Assembly: GCA_027077795.1 (NCBI GenBank) | Contig: JALWTT010000006.1 | Span: 186,001 to 250,000, forward strand | DNA length: 64,000 nt | Direction of reading: 5' to 3' | Origin: Thermotogaceae bacterium | Lineage (GTDB): Bacteria > Thermotogota > Thermotogae > Thermotogales > Thermotogaceae | Shown here: in pieces, positions 44,351 to 56,285 of the stretch | How positions within the stretch are numbered: the first letter of the stretch is position 1 | Layout of the letters: every line of letters starts with the position of its first letter | Program-made: the position numbers and the translations under genes | The notes under the pieces: model-generated | Database searches by the model: none | What the model saw: the letters and a program-made list of their open reading frames with translations, nothing else | What the model was told of the DNA's origin: nothing

Positions 44351-44363
44351 ACCCGTGTTTTCG

Positions 44364-46217
44364 TCACTCAGAGGCTGGCATGACGGATTCTGGAAGCGCG
44401 TTGACAGACTGCAAGCCGTCGAGCACTTCGGTGTACGGGAACTTGATCTTGTCAGCCCTGTAGGCCTCGTAGATCGGTGTGGTGAAGAGAACGACGTACG
44501 GTACATCCTCCGCGAGCATTTCCTGGAGCTTGAATGCAAGTTCTCTAGCTTTGTTTATATCCGTGGCAGCGAGGAACTCATCCGCGAGTTTGTCAAAGTT
44601 CGGGTTCATGTATCCCGGTGTGTTGAAGTCTCCTGGCCCAGCTCTTCTGCTTTCAAAGAAATCTGCTATGTAATCCGGGTAAATGCTCAAGCCCCAACCG
44701 AGTATGTACATATCAAAGTTGAAGTTTTCATCCCATATCTTCTGAACGATGTAGTTGAAATCAACTAGGTTAGCCTTTATCGGTATGCCAAGCTCATTCG
44801 CCCAGTCCTGGATGAACAGAGCTGTTGTAGCCCTCATTGGGTCGTAGCCTGGACCCGGAGCCAGGATTTCGAGTGGCTTGACCGGTTTTCCATCAGGTCC
44901 GATGAGCCCTCTTCCCTTCCTGACTACCTTGTTTCCAACGATCTTGGGCTCTATCAACCATCTAAATCCGGCTTTCTTGAGAAGCTTGATAGCTTCCTGA
45001 TACCTTTCACCCATGCTTATTTGAGCGTCCGGTTTTCCTATGAGTCTTTCAGCTGTAGTCTTGACGTTTGGGTTGTGCCAGAAGGCGTTTCCCGGAGGAA
45101 CCACTGTTGCCATTGGTATAGCCTGCCCCTGAAGTATCCTCTGGGTGAGGAAGTTCCTGTCGATCAAGACCGCGATTGCCTGCCTGAACTCCTTTATGTT
45201 CATTGGGTACCTTCTCATGTTGAAAGCGAGATACCTGAATCCGTTGGAGGCGTTGGCTATTATCTTGACGCCACCTGCACCCTTCAGCTGATCGAGTTCA
45301 CCCTTCTGAAGCCCAAGCGGGTTGAATATGTAAGAAACATCTCCCTTTATGAGTGATGTGATCGCAACAGCTCTTTCAGCGAAGATCTTGTAGATGATCT
45401 CATTGAAATATGGGCCTGTAACGAGCTTGAGCTGGACATCACCAGCTGGTTTTCCGTATCCAACCCAGTGCCATCCACTTGGAGCCTTAAGCTCTACTGC
45501 TCCGTTCTTGTAAAGTACCTCTTCATATCCTCTATCGTAGTAATTTGCCAGAGCCTTTTCTTCAAGGAACGCTCCTTTTTCGTGCTTGACTATTTCGAAC
45601 GCCCCAACACATGGCTCCTTAGCTACCCACTTTTCATCATACAGGTACTGGAGTGGATTCTTCTGCTTGAGGGCTTCGTTTACTATCGGCTCCCAGTATT
45701 TCTTCTGAACGACTGGTCCCATGAGAGCCCCAAATTCAACCTTCGCAAGTCCAAGCTTCTTGAAGTATATCTTTACCGTGTAGTCATCAACTTTGCTGGC
45801 GTGGTCCACAAACTGAGGATCGTAAGCTGCAGCCCAGTTTCCACCAAGCCCATAATCTTTTATGAGTTTGAGAACGGTGTTAATGGTGAACGCAACGTCG
45901 TCAGCTGTGAACGGTGTTCCGTCACTCCACTTTATGCCTTTTCTGAGCTTTATGGTATACACGAAGAGTTTTCCTTCCTTGCTCTTCTGAGGCATATCAG
46001 CTGCGAAGGATGGAATGTAGTCAAACCTCTGATCTGAATAGGTATAGAGGCTTCCCCATCTTCCGCCGAGTACGTAGGCGCTCCAAACCGTAGTACCTGG
46101 ACCGTAGTAGTTCCATATGTTCAACGTCTTTGGCTCTTCGAACAATGCATAGTTCAGAGTTGCCGCGACGCTGAGAACCGCCAGGATCATCAGAGAAATT
46201 CCCAAAAGCTTTTTCAT
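44364..46217 (-). CDS. Family-5 ABC substrate-binding protein (oligopeptide/oligosaccharide), stand-alone
   Basis: About 617 residues, exported. Signal peptide MKKLLGISLMILAVLSVAA, mature TLNYALFEEPKTLN. Family features: LRKGIKWSDGTPFTADDVAF, VGAFEIV-type segment, FRYLAFNMRRYPM and DFNYIVQKIWDENFNFDMYI. In Thermotogae many such proteins bind oligosaccharides rather than peptides. ATG 46217 follows AGGAGG. It has its own promoter and terminator and no transporter genes beside it; the importer at 2-8.7 kb lacks a binding protein and is a candidate partner. Confidence 0.92.
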   Translation of the reverse strand: MKKLLGISLMILAVLSVAATLNYALFEEPKTLNIWNYYGPGTTVWSAYVLGGRWGSLYTYSDQRFDYIPSFAADMPQKSKEGKLFVYTIKLRKGIKWSDGTPFTADDVAFTINTVLKLIKDYGLGGNWAAAYDPQFVDHASKVDDYTVKIYFKKLGLAKVEFGALMGPVVQKKYWEPIVNEALKQKNPLQYLYDEKWVAKEPCVGAFEIVKHEKGAFLEEKALANYYDRGYEEVLYKNGAVELKAPSGWHWVGYGKPAGDVQLKLVTGPYFNEIIYKIFAERAVAITSLIKGDVSYIFNPLGLQKGELDQLKGAGGVKIIANASNGFRYLAFNMRRYPMNIKEFRQAIAVLIDRNFLTQRILQGQAIPMATVVPPGNAFWHNPNVKTTAERLIGKPDAQISMGERYQEAIKLLKKAGFRWLIEPKIVGNKVVRKGRGLIGPDGKPVKPLEILAPGPGYDPMRATTALFIQDWANELGIPIKANLVDFNYIVQKIWDENFNFDMYILGWGLSIYPDYIADFFESRRAGPGDFNTPGYMNPNFDKLADEFLAATDINKARELAFKLQEMLAEDVPYVVLFTTPIYEAYRADKIKFPYTEVLDGLQSVNALPESVMPASE

Positions 46218-46260
46218 ACCCCACATCCCTCCTTTCTGAGATTGCCATATCGGCATCCAA

Positions 46261-46290
46261 ATTTTATCACGAATGCGGACTGTGTGTAAA
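46261..46290 (-). promoter_or_regulatory. Predicted promoter of the stand-alone binding protein
   Basis: Minus strand TTTACA, 18-base spacer, TAAAAT, 44 bases upstream of the start codon. Divergent from the rpoB promoter region. Confidence 0.5.
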
Positions 46291-46303
46291 ATGAGTAGAT
46301 TTT

Positions 46304-46333
46304 TTGGAGATTCAAAACATTATATAGTATACT
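46304..46333 (+). promoter_or_regulatory. Possible distal rpoB promoter
   Basis: TTGGAG, 18-base spacer, TATACT, about 200 bases upstream of rpoB. Weaker -35 than the proximal promoter. Confidence 0.35.
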
Positions 46334-46414
46334 CAAAGATGTGATTATAGGTAGGCCTTTCTCAAAGGAAGATCGTAGAATCTGAAGTGACTTGCTTGGC
46401 GGAGCTGTTCTTCG

Positions 46415-46443
46415 TTGACTTTTTTTGTGCCATGTGATCTAAT
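46415..46443 (+). promoter_or_regulatory. Predicted proximal rpoB promoter
   Basis: TTGACT, 17-base spacer, TCTAAT, predicting a transcript start near 46450 and an 80-base leader that contains the hairpin at 46471. Confidence 0.5.
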
Positions 46444-46470
46444 ACATCGGTAATTGAATATACCGCCAAA

Positions 46471-46494
46471 GGGGAATTATTCCCCAAGTTTTTT
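46471..46494 (+). terminator. Attenuator-like hairpin in the rpoB leader
   Basis: GGGGAA / TTCCCC stem with a three-base loop and TTTTTT three bases later, between the rpoB promoter and its ribosome site. It has the form of an intrinsic terminator, so it may set the fraction of transcripts that enter rpoBC. Confidence 0.6.
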
Positions 46495-46530
46495 GTTGTG
46501 AGGTACAAAAATCCTCCACGAGGTGATAAG

Positions 46531-49500
46531 ATGGAAAAGGTCAAAAGTGGGAAGAGAGAAAGGGTTTCCTTTGGAAAGATAAGGGAGCCGATTCCAGTTC
46601 CAGATCTCACTCACATACAGAAGAATTCCTACAAGAAGTTTCTGGAAGAGGGTTTGCTGAGTGTTTTGAAAAAGTTCTCACCGATACAGACCTCTGCTTC
46701 TAAAGATAAGAAATCCGACAAGGGATTTGTCCTCGAGTTCACCAAAATAAGAGTAGACCAGCCTCAATTTGATCCTTTGGAGTGCAAGCTCAAGGGTTTG
46801 ACTTACACCGTTCCCGTCTATGTCACAGCTAGGATCACAGATTTGAAAACCGGCGAGATGAAGGAAGAAGAAGCTTTTCTTGGTTACATCCCGAACATGA
46901 CAGATAGAGGAACGTTCGTTATAAACGGTGCGGAAAGAACGGTGGTCTCTCAAATCGTCGTATCTCCTGGGCTTTACTATCCAGATAACTACATAGATGA
47001 TGAAGAGTATGGTGGATATTTTCTCCCAGCCAGGGGAGCATGGCTGGAGGTTTTGCTGGATCCATTCGATGGAATGCTTTACGCCTCTCTGGATGGAAAA
47101 AAGGTTAATTTCTTTCTGCTTCTGAAAGCTATAATGTACGGAACGGACGATGAGGGTATATTCGAGCTTTTCCCAACATGGCTTGATGCAAACGACAGAG
47201 ACAGTGTGCTTCTTCACATAGGTTCGATCATTCTAGAGGATGTCGCTATAGATGGGGAAGTCGTGGCTCACAAGCTCTCCATCCTAACCAGGGATTTGGC
47301 TGAAAGGATTTTGAATTCAAAGTTGGATAAGGTGAAAGTCCTACATCCGATAGCTCAAAACACTTTTGAGCAGATGGTTAGGGATGTTCTTAAGAAAAAA
47401 GATGACAGCGTTGAGACGGAGGAAATCTTTGGAACGGGGGAAGTCACAGAATTCGATGCTTACATAGAGATATTCAGGAAGCTCAGGCCAGATGAGCTTC
47501 CCAGAATAAACGCTGCGAAAAGGCACATACATGATCTGTTCTTCTCGAGCGAGCGGTATGACCTCTCAAAAGTTGGTAGGTACAAAGCTAACAAGAAACT
47601 CAACGACATATACAGAAAATACCTCATCGAGATAGAAGGTAAGAATCCAGAAGAGGTCAAGAGTGTGAACTACGAAGAGGAGAGCTTAACACTCACAGTT
47701 ATGGATATAATTCTAGCTGCGAGGCATCTCTTCGATTACTTTGAAAACAGATACATGAACGATTTTGAGGTTGATCAATCAGACTTGAGGAAGCTCATAA
47801 ACGTATTTTTAGAGGAGTATCTCCCAAAGCATGAAACCGCAACGTACGACCTCAAGAAGTTCATGATGTACATGAGAAAGAGCCACAAGGTTGAGATGGA
47901 CATCTCGGTCTTTGCCGGCATGAGATACTTAACCAACATAAACCGTGAAGTTAGTCCCGTACCGTTTGATACGAAGGATCATCTTGGGAACAAGAGGATA
48001 AGAACAGTTGGGGAACTCATCTTGAGGGAATTCGAGAGGACATTTGCAAGGGCTCAGAAAGCCATGCAGGAAAGGCTCTCGCTTTACAGTGATCTGGCTT
48101 CAGTCAATGTTCAGAGCCTTATAAATGTCAAGACAGTCATAAGCACTGTTAATCAGTTTTTCGCCACGAATCAACTCTCCCAATTTATGGATCAGGTTAA
48201 CCCGCTCTCGGAGCTCACACATAAGAGGAGGATATCTGCCGTTGGACCTGGAGGGCTCAGGAGAGAGTCCAAAGTCTTCGAGGCTAGAAATGTCCATTAC
48301 TCTCAGTACGGTAGGATGTGTCCGATTGAGACTCCGGAGGGTGCAAACATAGGTTTCATAACCTCACTCGCTATATACGCGGACATCGACAAGTATGGTT
48401 TCCTCATAACGCCTTATAGAAAAGTCGTGGATGGAAAAGTCACCGACGAGATAGTCTACCTGACGGCTGATGAGGAAGAGAAGTACAACATAGCGACCGC
48501 AACGGCGAAAATAGACGAAGAAGGTCACTTGATAGAGGACAGAGTCCTGGTGAGAAAAGCCGAGGATATAAGGTTTGTTCCTCCGAGAGAGGTTCATCTG
48601 ATGGATGTCTCACCAAAGCAGCCTTTCAGCGTTTCGGCTTCTCTGATCCCATTCCTTGAGCACGACGACGCCAGCAGGGCTTTGATGGGATCGAACATGC
48701 AGAGGCAGGCTGTTCCCCTCGTGAAATCCGAGGCTCCACTCGTTGGAACAGGTATGGAGTCGGTGGCGGCGATGAACAGCGGTTACGTGATACTCGCCAA
48801 GCACGACGGTGTGGTTAAAAAGGTCGATGCTAGGAGAATAGTAATTCACAGAACGGATGAGAAAGGCAGGGAGCTTTACGATGAGAACAAAAATCCTATT
48901 CTGGATGAATACACCCTTTTGAAGTTCATAAGGTCCAACCAGGATACCATGATAAACCAGAGGCCAATTGTGAGTGAGGGTGAATTTGTCAAAGCGGGAG
49001 ATCCCATAGCGGACGGTCCGGCCACGGATATGGGAGAACTCGCCCTTGGGAAAAACATCTTGGTCGCCTTCATGCCTTGGGAAGGTTACAACTACGAGGA
49101 TGCAGTTTTGGTGAGCGAGGAGCTCCTCGAGAAGGATACGTTTACATCCGTTCACATAGAAGTCTATGAAACTCAGGCGCGGGACACCAGGCTTGGACCC
49201 GAGGAGATAACCGCTGACATACCGAACGTTTCAAAGGAGCTCCTCAAAAATCTGGATGAGGACGGAATAATAAGAATAGGCGCCTACGTCGTTTCAGTTT
49301 ACGGAGGATCTCAGGCGATACTCGTTGGGAAAGTCACACCGAAGGGCGAGAGCGATACTACACCTGAAGAGAAGATAATCCGATCGGTTTTCGGTGAGAG
49401 GGGTAAGGATGTCAAAGACACTTCACTCAAACTTCCCCATGGTATAGAGGGAAGGGTCATAAGAGTGGATGTGTTCGATAAGGAGGATTTTCAGGATCTT

Positions 49501-50304
49501 GGCCCTGGAGTCTTGAAACTCGTCAGGGTTTATGTTGCATCCAAGAAGACGCTGGAAGCCGGCGACAAGCTTGCTGGGCGTCATGGAAACAAAGGTGTTG
49601 TTTCAAAAGTTCTCCCAAAGGAAGACATGCCGTTCCTTCCAGATGGCACTCCAGTCCAGATGGTTCTCAACCCGCTGGGAATCCCATCCAGGATGAACGT
49701 TGGGCAAATTTTGGAATCCCAGCTTGGGTGGCTTGCGAAGCTCACTGGAAACTGGTACACAACTCCTATATTCGACGGGGCAAGGGAAGAGGATATCCTC
49801 CCGGTACTCTACGAAGCGAGGAAAAAGCACGGGCTTCATCACGGTGATGACCCAGAAGATCCTTCAGGTAAAGTCCTCCTTAGGGATGGGAGAACCGGTG
49901 AGCCATTCGACAACCCAATTGTTGTCGGCTATATGTACGTCATGAAGCTCGTTCACATAGCCAAGGACAAGATCCATGCAAGGTCCATAGGTCCTTACTC
50001 TTTGATACATCAGCAGCCACTCGGTGGTAAATCGCACTTCGGTGGTCAAAGGCTTGGAGAAATGGAGGTTTGGGCGCTCGAAGCTTACGGGGCTGCGCAC
50101 ACACTCGCAGAGATGCTCACTATAAAGAGCGATGACATAAAAGGAAGGACGGAGGCTTACAAATCCATTCTGAAAGGAAAAGATATCCCTGAACCTGGCA
50201 TACCCGAGTCGTTCAGGGTTCTGATAAAAGAGCTAAGGGGTCTCGCACTCGATGTGAGGCTCTACGATGAGAACGGGAACGAGATAGATATCGACAAGTA
50301 TTGA
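46531..50304 (+). CDS. rpoB: RNA polymerase beta subunit
   Basis: 1,257-residue catalytic subunit. Family landmarks: [44 protein letters not shown] (rifampicin-region side), [13 protein letters not shown] (active-centre lysines) and [21 protein letters not shown] split between the C-terminal blocks. ATG 46531 with GAGGTG five bases upstream. Unlike most bacteria no rplJ-rplL precede it; a divergent binding-protein gene is upstream. Followed by rpoC after 20 bases. Confidence 0.97.
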   Translation: MEKVKSGKRERVSFGKIREPIPVPDLTHIQKNSYKKFLEEGLLSVLKKFSPIQTSASKDKKSDKGFVLEFTKIRVDQPQFDPLECKLKGLTYTVPVYVTARITDLKTGEMKEEEAFLGYIPNMTDRGTFVINGAERTVVSQIVVSPGLYYPDNYIDDEEYGGYFLPARGAWLEVLLDPFDGMLYASLDGKKVNFFLLLKAIMYGTDDEGIFELFPTWLDANDRDSVLLHIGSIILEDVAIDGEVVAHKLSILTRDLAERILNSKLDKVKVLHPIAQNTFEQMVRDVLKKKDDSVETEEIFGTGEVTEFDAYIEIFRKLRPDELPRINAAKRHIHDLFFSSERYDLSKVGRYKANKKLNDIYRKYLIEIEGKNPEEVKSVNYEEESLTLTVMDIILAARHLFDYFENRYMNDFEVDQSDLRKLINVFLEEYLPKHETATYDLKKFMMYMRKSHKVEMDISVFAGMRYLTNINREVSPVPFDTKDHLGNKRIRTVGELILREFERTFARAQKAMQERLSLYSDLASVNVQSLINVKTVISTVNQFFATNQLSQFMDQVNPLSELTHKRRISAVGPGGLRRESKVFEARNVHYSQYGRMCPIETPEGANIGFITSLAIYADIDKYGFLITPYRKVVDGKVTDEIVYLTADEEEKYNIATATAKIDEEGHLIEDRVLVRKAEDIRFVPPREVHLMDVSPKQPFSVSASLIPFLEHDDASRALMGSNMQRQAVPLVKSEAPLVGTGMESVAAMNSGYVILAKHDGVVKKVDARRIVIHRTDEKGRELYDENKNPILDEYTLLKFIRSNQDTMINQRPIVSEGEFVKAGDPIADGPATDMGELALGKNILVAFMPWEGYNYEDAVLVSEELLEKDTFTSVHIEVYETQARDTRLGPEEITADIPNVSKELLKNLDEDGIIRIGAYVVSVYGGSQAILVGKVTPKGESDTTPEEKIIRSVFGERGKDVKDTSLKLPHGIEGRVIRVDVFDKEDFQDLGPGVLKLVRVYVASKKTLEAGDKLAGRHGNKGVVSKVLPKEDMPFLPDGTPVQMVLNPLGIPSRMNVGQILESQLGWLAKLTGNWYTTPIFDGAREEDILPVLYEARKKHGLHHGDDPEDPSGKVLLRDGRTGEPFDNPIVVGYMYVMKLVHIAKDKIHARSIGPYSLIHQQPLGGKSHFGGQRLGEMEVWALEAYGAAHTLAEMLTIKSDDIKGRTEAYKSILKGKDIPEPGIPESFRVLIKELRGLALDVRLYDENGNEIDIDKY

Positions 50305-50324
50305 ATATCCCGAGGAGGGATAGC

Positions 50325-53300
50325 ATGGCGGTTGGATCGTTCAAAAGGAGAATATCCTATGTGAAGATAGGAATAGCCTCTCCGGAGACGATAAGGAGCT
50401 GGTCTTCGGGTGAGGTAAAAAAACCAGAGACCATAAACTACAGGACTTTCAAGCCGGAGAGAGACGGGCTCTTCTGCGAGAGGATCTTTGGGCCCGTCAA
50501 GGATTACGAGTGTGCTTGTGGAAAGTACAAAGGTAAGAAGTACGAAGGAGTCGTTTGCGAAAGATGTGGCGTCAGGGTTGAGTCTAGGGAAGCGAGAAGA
50601 AAGAGGATGGGCCACATAGAGCTTGCGGCTCCAGTTGTTCACATGTGGTATCTTGAGGGTATACCAAGTGTTCTGTCGATACTCCTCAACATGCCCCTTG
50701 GGGATCTTGAGAACATCGTTTACTACGGTTCCAGAAGGGTGATCGAAAGAGTTTTCATAGTAACCGATCCGAAAAACAGTCCATTTTCCAAAGGCGATGT
50801 TTTTCATGAGAGTGAATATGTCATATACAGTAAGAAGTGGGATATAGGCGTGGAGCAGGCGTTCGTCATAAGGAATCCCAAATCCCCGGTGATAAGTGAT
50901 GTTGATGGCGTGGTTTCCCTCAAAACGGAGGAAACACCCACAGGTAGGGAGATAACATGGATCATCGTTAAAAAAGTTTCTAGAAAAGAAGTTCGGCTCC
51001 ATCCAGGAATGGTTCTACTCGTTCAGAATGGACAGGATGTGAATGAGGGTGATGAGCTCGTTCCGGAGATGGAAATAGAACCTATATACGCTCCTTTTGA
51101 CGGAAAAGTTGAGATAGACGACCTGTCCGGAACTATAACGGTTAAACCACTCGCAACTGGAAAGGAATCTCCAGCCGTTTTCACGGTTCCGTTTGGTGCA
51201 AAAGTCATGGTTAAAAATAGCGCAAAAGTTAAAGCAGGTGATCAGCTTACGACCAGGTCAATCCTTCAATCCGTGGCAGCGCCGGTGTCTGGGAAGATCA
51301 CCTTCGGAAGAGATCTGAACCTAAGGCCTCTTGAAGACGGAAACTATGAAATTCTCACGGACGGTTCCCTTTACATAGAGAACACGATAGAGGAAAAGAG
51401 ATACCCGGTTTTCGAAGGGGCTTTCATATATGTAAACGAAGGTGATGAAGTTAACGCTGGGGATCAGCTCGCAGATAGATTCCTCTTCGAAGACGAATTT
51501 CTGGCATCATCTGAGCTCAGGATCTTTGAGGAGTACTACCCGACATCTTTTGAATACGAGGAGAGGACGGAGAATGACCGTGCCGTGGTCATGATAACCG
51601 GTATAGACGAGGAGGTCTCAAAGGAGACTAAATTGAAGGTTGGAGACATAATAACCACCGCTGAGTTTGAAGCCTACGAAATGATATACCCTGGAAAGAT
51701 AGAGGCTGATCAGGGAGCTTCTGCAGTTAAAGAGCTTCTGCAGAATCTCGACCTTGAGGAGCTAAAGGCGGAGCTTGAGGCGGAACTCAAGGAACTTCCA
51801 GCTGGAAGCGCTAAGGCTCTCAAGATAAGAAAGAGGTTGAAAATAGTCAAAGATTTCATAAAGAGTGGAAACAGGCCAGAGTGGATGGTTCTAGAGGTCG
51901 TCCCGGTCATACCGCCGGATCTCAGACCAATGATACAGATAGAGGGAGGAAGGTTTGCCACAACGGATTTGAACGAGCTCTACAGAAGGGTCATAAACAG
52001 GAACAACAGGCTCAAAAGGCTTATGGATATGGGGGCCCCGGAGATAATACTCAGGAACGAGAAGAGAATGCTTCAGGAATCTGTGGATAATCTGATATAC
52101 AACAGGGCGGATTCTGAAAGCGGAAAGGCGAGAAGAACGGCTGTTAAGGATAGAAACGGAAGGCCCCTCAAATCGCTCACCGATCTTCTCAAAGGGAAGA
52201 AAGGTAGGTTCAGAAGGAACCTCCTCGGAAAAAGGGTGGACTTTTCTGGTAGAGCTGTCATAGTCGTCGGGCCTGATCTTAAGATCCATCAGTGCGGTAT
52301 ACCGAAGAGGATGGCGCTCGAGCTCTTCAAACCGTTTGTCCTTGCGAAACTCCTTGAAGGTGGGGAGGGTTCGAAGACCCTCAGAAAGATGAAGAAAACA
52401 ATCATCGAAAGAGAGATGCCAAAAGCTTGGGAAGTCTTGGAAGAGGTGATAAAGGGTAAAGTTGTTCTTTTGAACAGGGCACCGACCCTACACAGGATGT
52501 CCATACAGGCGTTCGAGCCGAAGCTCGTCGAAGGCAATGCTATAAGACTTCATCCGGTGGTTTGTCCACCATTCAACGCGGATTTTGACGGAGACCAAAT
52601 GGCGGTTCATGTACCACTATCTTTCGCAGCTCAAGCTGAATCAAGGCTCTTAATGCTCTCAAGGTACAACATAATATCCCCAGCTCATGGAAGGCCGATA
52701 TCCCTCCCGACACAGGACGTGATAATAGGTGTCTATTACCTAACGGCAACCCAGAAGGGTTTTGAAGATATACCACCTGAGAAGATAAAGTGGAGATTTT
52801 CATCCCCAAACGAAGCGGTTCTCGCTTACTTCTTCAAGTACATAGATCTTCACACCCCAATTCTCGTCAAAGTCGATGGAAAGATCATAAAGGCTATTCT
52901 TGGGAGAATTCTGTTCAACCAGATACTCCCACCAGATTTGAGGGATTACAACAAAGTCTTTGGAAAGAAGCAGATAAACCAGCTCGTTTACGAAACATTC
53001 AAACGACACGGTATAGACGCCGCAGCCGATCTTCTTGATGCGATAAAGGATATAGGATTTCACTACGCTACGGTTTCAGGGCTCACCTTCTCTCTCAAGG
53101 ATTTGGCGGTGGATAAGAAGAGGGATGAGATGCTGAAAAGGGCCTGGGAGAGGGTCAGATCGGTTGAAAGATACCACAGAATGGGATTCATAACCGATGA
53201 TCAGAGAAAGAGTGAGATAATAAGGATCTGGATAGAGACAACGGAGGATATAAAGAAACTCACATCAGAATCCCTGGCCAGGGATCCGTTCAACCCGATA

Positions 53301-55400
53301 TACATGATGGTGAACTCTGGAGCAAGAGGTAACATAGACCAAGTCAAACAGCTGGCTGGGATAAGGGGATTGATGACAAAAGCCTACGACCCAAGGTCCA
53401 GGGAAATCAAGTCCAGGATATTCAGAGGACAATCAGTTCATGAAGCTTTGACGTTCGAGTACCCGGTTGACAGAAACTTCAGAGAAGGTGTGAACATCAT
53501 CCAGTTCTTCATATCCACTTATGGCGCTAGGAAAGGGCAGGTTGACACAGCGATGAACACTTCCTTCGCCGGGTATTTGACCAGACGTCTTGTTGATGTT
53601 GCTCAATCTGTCACCGTCACGATCCCCGATTGCGGAACGCACAAGGGTATAAGAGCACTCGAGCTCGATAGGGATGGAACTACCATGGAAAAGCTGGAGA
53701 GCTTCCTGTTCGGTAGGGTACTCGCCCGGGATGTTCTCGATCCCGAGACGAAAGAAGTTCTAAAGAATCCGGAAGGAAGGGAGTACGCGAGGAACACCAT
53801 GCTGACAGATGATGATGCAGCTTTTCTGGCTTCGTATAAGAAATCGGTTAAGGTCTCTGAAGTTGTCGATTTCGATCTCACAGGAGAGCTCGCTCTTCCA
53901 AAACACTACGCGGAGCTCGCGGAGGAGATAGAGAAGGAGGATGGAAGCTTTTACGACGTTGGAGTGGAGGTCGACTGGGATGTTATAAAGGCTGCAAGAA
54001 GCTCTGGGAAAAGCTCGATAAAAGTGAAAATTTATCCGGTGGTTGGAACGGTCTATGCTCTCAGAGAACCCCTGTGGGATAAGAAGCATGAAAGGCAGCT
54101 TCTCGTTTACCAGGAACTCATAGAGATCAAAGCCGCGAGGCTCCTAGAGGAGAACGGTGTAGAAAAAGTTGTCGTTAGACCTGACATAATCGTTAGGTCC
54201 CCTCTCACATGCGAAGCTGAGAACGGGGTTTGTGCGGCATGCTATGGAATGGATCTCTCCAACCATAAGATAATAGGTGTTGGGGAATCGGTTGGTATAG
54301 TGGCAGCTCAGTCGATAGGAGAACCTGGAACACAGCTGACGATGAGAACGTTCCACATAGGTGGAGTTATGGGTGCCAGCGACATAGTGAGTGGTTTGAC
54401 AACGGTTGAGAAAACCTTTGAACCTTATGCCTTCCTGAGAGATGAGAAGAGCTCTTCAAAGAAAGGCATAAAGAAGTACTACGGATCTGAGGCGATACTC
54501 TCGGAAGTTGATGGGTTCGTTAAAGACATAAGAGAGGATGAAAAGGGAAGGCTCGTGATCTATGTGGAGGATTACGAAGGTGGAATACATGCCTATGGCG
54601 TTCCAAAAAGGGCCAAACCGAAGGTTGAAAAGGGTCAGAAGGTGTTCGTCGGAACACCCCTTACGAGTGGTGCAATAGTTTGGTGGAAACTCTTAAAACT
54701 TGAGGGAGAAGAGGGAGTAATGACCGCCATGAACATGCTCAAGATAATTAAAAACGCCTATGTTCAGCAAGGTGTTGACATACACGACAAGCATTTCGAG
54801 ATAATCTTCCGTCAGATGCTTTCCATGGTTGAGATAATCGACCCCGGAGACACAGAATATTTACCAGAACAGCTTGTTCCATTCGCGGAAGTCAAGAGAC
54901 TCAACGAGGAGATATTCAAAGGTAACTCAAAAGTTGATGAGAACAGGAAACGTGTCATAGGGAAAGAGCTAGCAGAAAGAGTGGTTGTTGGAGACTCTGA
55001 AGAAGTAAAGGAGCTGGCAGAAGTGGGAGATGAGCTCACAGAAGAGCTGCTTTCCAAAATAACAGATGCAGGAGTAAAAGAAATAGTCGTTAGGGATGGC
55101 ACTGGAACGGTGGAAATGGTTCAGATATCACCAAAGCTCCCAGCTTCCTACAAGAGAATACTCCTTCCACTCAAGAAAGCCGCCTTGAACTACAAGGGTT
55201 GGCTGTCCGCCGCGGCTTTCGAAGAAACAGCGTGGGTTTTAACCATGGCGGCGGTGGAAGGGAAGGAAGATCACCTAGTTGGGCTCAAGGAAAACGTCAT
55301 AGTCGGTCAGCTGATACCTGCTGGAACAGGCCTTTCGGCTTTCGCGAACGTCCAGATAACCGAGACGCCGAAAGCCTTAAAAACAGAAGAGCTCGCGTGA
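50325..55400 (+). CDS. rpoC: RNA polymerase beta' subunit with Thermotoga-type clamp insertion
   Basis: 1,691 residues. N-terminal zinc site [20 protein letters not shown], a large beta-rich insertion about residues 140-460 in the clamp (repeated short barrel-like units such as [11 protein letters not shown] and [10 protein letters not shown]), the catalytic [12 protein letters not shown] triad, the second zinc region [13 protein letters not shown] and the trigger-loop area [13 protein letters not shown]. The insertion and length are typical for Thermotogae (and similar in Thermus). ATG 50325 follows GAGGAGGG; the TTG at 50301 overlapping rpoB is rejected. Confidence 0.97.
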   Translation: MAVGSFKRRISYVKIGIASPETIRSWSSGEVKKPETINYRTFKPERDGLFCERIFGPVKDYECACGKYKGKKYEGVVCERCGVRVESREARRKRMGHIELAAPVVHMWYLEGIPSVLSILLNMPLGDLENIVYYGSRRVIERVFIVTDPKNSPFSKGDVFHESEYVIYSKKWDIGVEQAFVIRNPKSPVISDVDGVVSLKTEETPTGREITWIIVKKVSRKEVRLHPGMVLLVQNGQDVNEGDELVPEMEIEPIYAPFDGKVEIDDLSGTITVKPLATGKESPAVFTVPFGAKVMVKNSAKVKAGDQLTTRSILQSVAAPVSGKITFGRDLNLRPLEDGNYEILTDGSLYIENTIEEKRYPVFEGAFIYVNEGDEVNAGDQLADRFLFEDEFLASSELRIFEEYYPTSFEYEERTENDRAVVMITGIDEEVSKETKLKVGDIITTAEFEAYEMIYPGKIEADQGASAVKELLQNLDLEELKAELEAELKELPAGSAKALKIRKRLKIVKDFIKSGNRPEWMVLEVVPVIPPDLRPMIQIEGGRFATTDLNELYRRVINRNNRLKRLMDMGAPEIILRNEKRMLQESVDNLIYNRADSESGKARRTAVKDRNGRPLKSLTDLLKGKKGRFRRNLLGKRVDFSGRAVIVVGPDLKIHQCGIPKRMALELFKPFVLAKLLEGGEGSKTLRKMKKTIIEREMPKAWEVLEEVIKGKVVLLNRAPTLHRMSIQAFEPKLVEGNAIRLHPVVCPPFNADFDGDQMAVHVPLSFAAQAESRLLMLSRYNIISPAHGRPISLPTQDVIIGVYYLTATQKGFEDIPPEKIKWRFSSPNEAVLAYFFKYIDLHTPILVKVDGKIIKAILGRILFNQILPPDLRDYNKVFGKKQINQLVYETFKRHGIDAAADLLDAIKDIGFHYATVSGLTFSLKDLAVDKKRDEMLKRAWERVRSVERYHRMGFITDDQRKSEIIRIWIETTEDIKKLTSESLARDPFNPIYMMVNSGARGNIDQVKQLAGIRGLMTKAYDPRSREIKSRIFRGQSVHEALTFEYPVDRNFREGVNIIQFFISTYGARKGQVDTAMNTSFAGYLTRRLVDVAQSVTVTIPDCGTHKGIRALELDRDGTTMEKLESFLFGRVLARDVLDPETKEVLKNPEGREYARNTMLTDDDAAFLASYKKSVKVSEVVDFDLTGELALPKHYAELAEEIEKEDGSFYDVGVEVDWDVIKAARSSGKSSIKVKIYPVVGTVYALREPLWDKKHERQLLVYQELIEIKAARLLEENGVEKVVVRPDIIVRSPLTCEAENGVCAACYGMDLSNHKIIGVGESVGIVAAQSIGEPGTQLTMRTFHIGGVMGASDIVSGLTTVEKTFEPYAFLRDEKSSSKKGIKKYYGSEAILSEVDGFVKDIREDEKGRLVIYVEDYEGGIHAYGVPKRAKPKVEKGQKVFVGTPLTSGAIVWWKLLKLEGEEGVMTAMNMLKIIKNAYVQQGVDIHDKHFEIIFRQMLSMVEIIDPGDTEYLPEQLVPFAEVKRLNEEIFKGNSKVDENRKRVIGKELAERVVVGDSEEVKELAEVGDELTEELLSKITDAGVKEIVVRDGTGTVEMVQISPKLPASYKRILLPLKKAALNYKGWLSAAAFEETAWVLTMAAVEGKEDHLVGLKENVIVGQLIPAGTGLSAFANVQITETPKALKTEELA

Positions 55401-55403
55401 AAA

Positions 55404-55436
55404 AATCCCCGCCGTTTGGCGGGGATTCTTGTTTTT
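55404..55436 (+). terminator. Terminator of rpoBC
   Basis: 10-bp stem AATCCCCGCC / GGCGGGGATT with GTTT loop, then TCTTGTTTTT. Also lies at the end of the convergent ABC-2 operon. Confidence 0.9.
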
Positions 55437-55445
55437 AGCGCCTTT

Positions 55446-56285
55446 TCATATTCCAAGAGCCTTCTTCATGATGTTTCCCATCCAGGTTGTTGGAAGGAAC
55501 GGAGCGAGAAGTCTCAGGGATTTTGGCAGAAAGTCCAGTGGAAAATACACACCTGAGAAAAACGGCAATATGGTGAAGAGCATGGATGCTATCCCATTTG
55601 CCGCATTCGCTGATTTGATAGGTAGCGCAACTAACAACCCCAAGAGCGTGGAAATCGTAGAGCAAGCGATGACATAAAGCGGAAACAGGGAAGAGAGAAT
55701 CATCGGTATCTTGAAGCAAAGAGCAAGTACCATCACTACACCAGCGCCAAGAAGTGCCATGGAAATCGGAACGATTGGCAGATAAAAGATGGAATTTTTA
55801 GCGGGCAGAGAAGATAAAAGCTTGAGAAGTCCCTTCTCCCTGTAAATGGACACGGTCCTCACAGCTCCGACAAGTCCACCTGCAAGTATGGACATCGTTA
55901 AAACACCGGCTAAAGTGTATGTCTGCTCATTTATCTTTCCCAGCTTCACATATTTCACCTTAAAAAATGGCTTTACCCTTTCAAGATACGCTTTAAGCTT
56001 CCAGATCTTTCCCTTTATCATTGAAATTTTTCTCGGATCGGATGTCAGTATCTTCACGGTCAAAACGTTGTCTCGATACTCCAAAGCGGCGTCCGGCTTA
56101 TCCGAAGTCCTGAACCCCTCAGGAAGCGAAAAATTTGCCTTGAAAGTCGGCTTCGGTGTTGTGCTCACTGAAAAAACCAGAAGGAAGAATATCATGATCG
56201 GTATGAAGAAAACCATCAACATGTCAAACGGATTTCTCAAGTTGTCCAGAAAAGTAGCCCATATGATTTCAGCTGGCCATCTCAT
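55446..56285 (-). CDS. ABC-2 type exporter permease (second subunit)
   Basis: 279 residues. N-terminal TM after the cytoplasmic helix (NLRNPFDMLMVFFIPIMIFFL), an external domain to about residue 125, then five TM segments with the VRTVSIYREKGLLKLLSSLP cytoplasmic loop and FSGVYFPLDFLPKSLR typical of ABC-2 permeases. ATG follows GGGAGGTG. Overlaps the first permease gene by 17 bases. Confidence 0.88.
   Translation of the reverse strand: MRWPAEIIWATFLDNLRNPFDMLMVFFIPIMIFFLLVFSVSTTPKPTFKANFSLPEGFRTSDKPDAALEYRDNVLTVKILTSDPRKISMIKGKIWKLKAYLERVKPFFKVKYVKLGKINEQTYTLAGVLTMSILAGGLVGAVRTVSIYREKGLLKLLSSLPAKNSIFYLPIVPISMALLGAGVVMVLALCFKIPMILSSLFPLYVIACSTISTLLGLLVALPIKSANAANGIASMLFTILPFFSGVYFPLDFLPKSLRLLAPFLPTTWMGNIMKKALGI

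Noticed and set aside
49700-55438. Several open frames of 60-130 codons on both strands within rpoB and rpoC
   Set aside because: All overlap the highly conserved polymerase genes and lack start signals or recognisable products.
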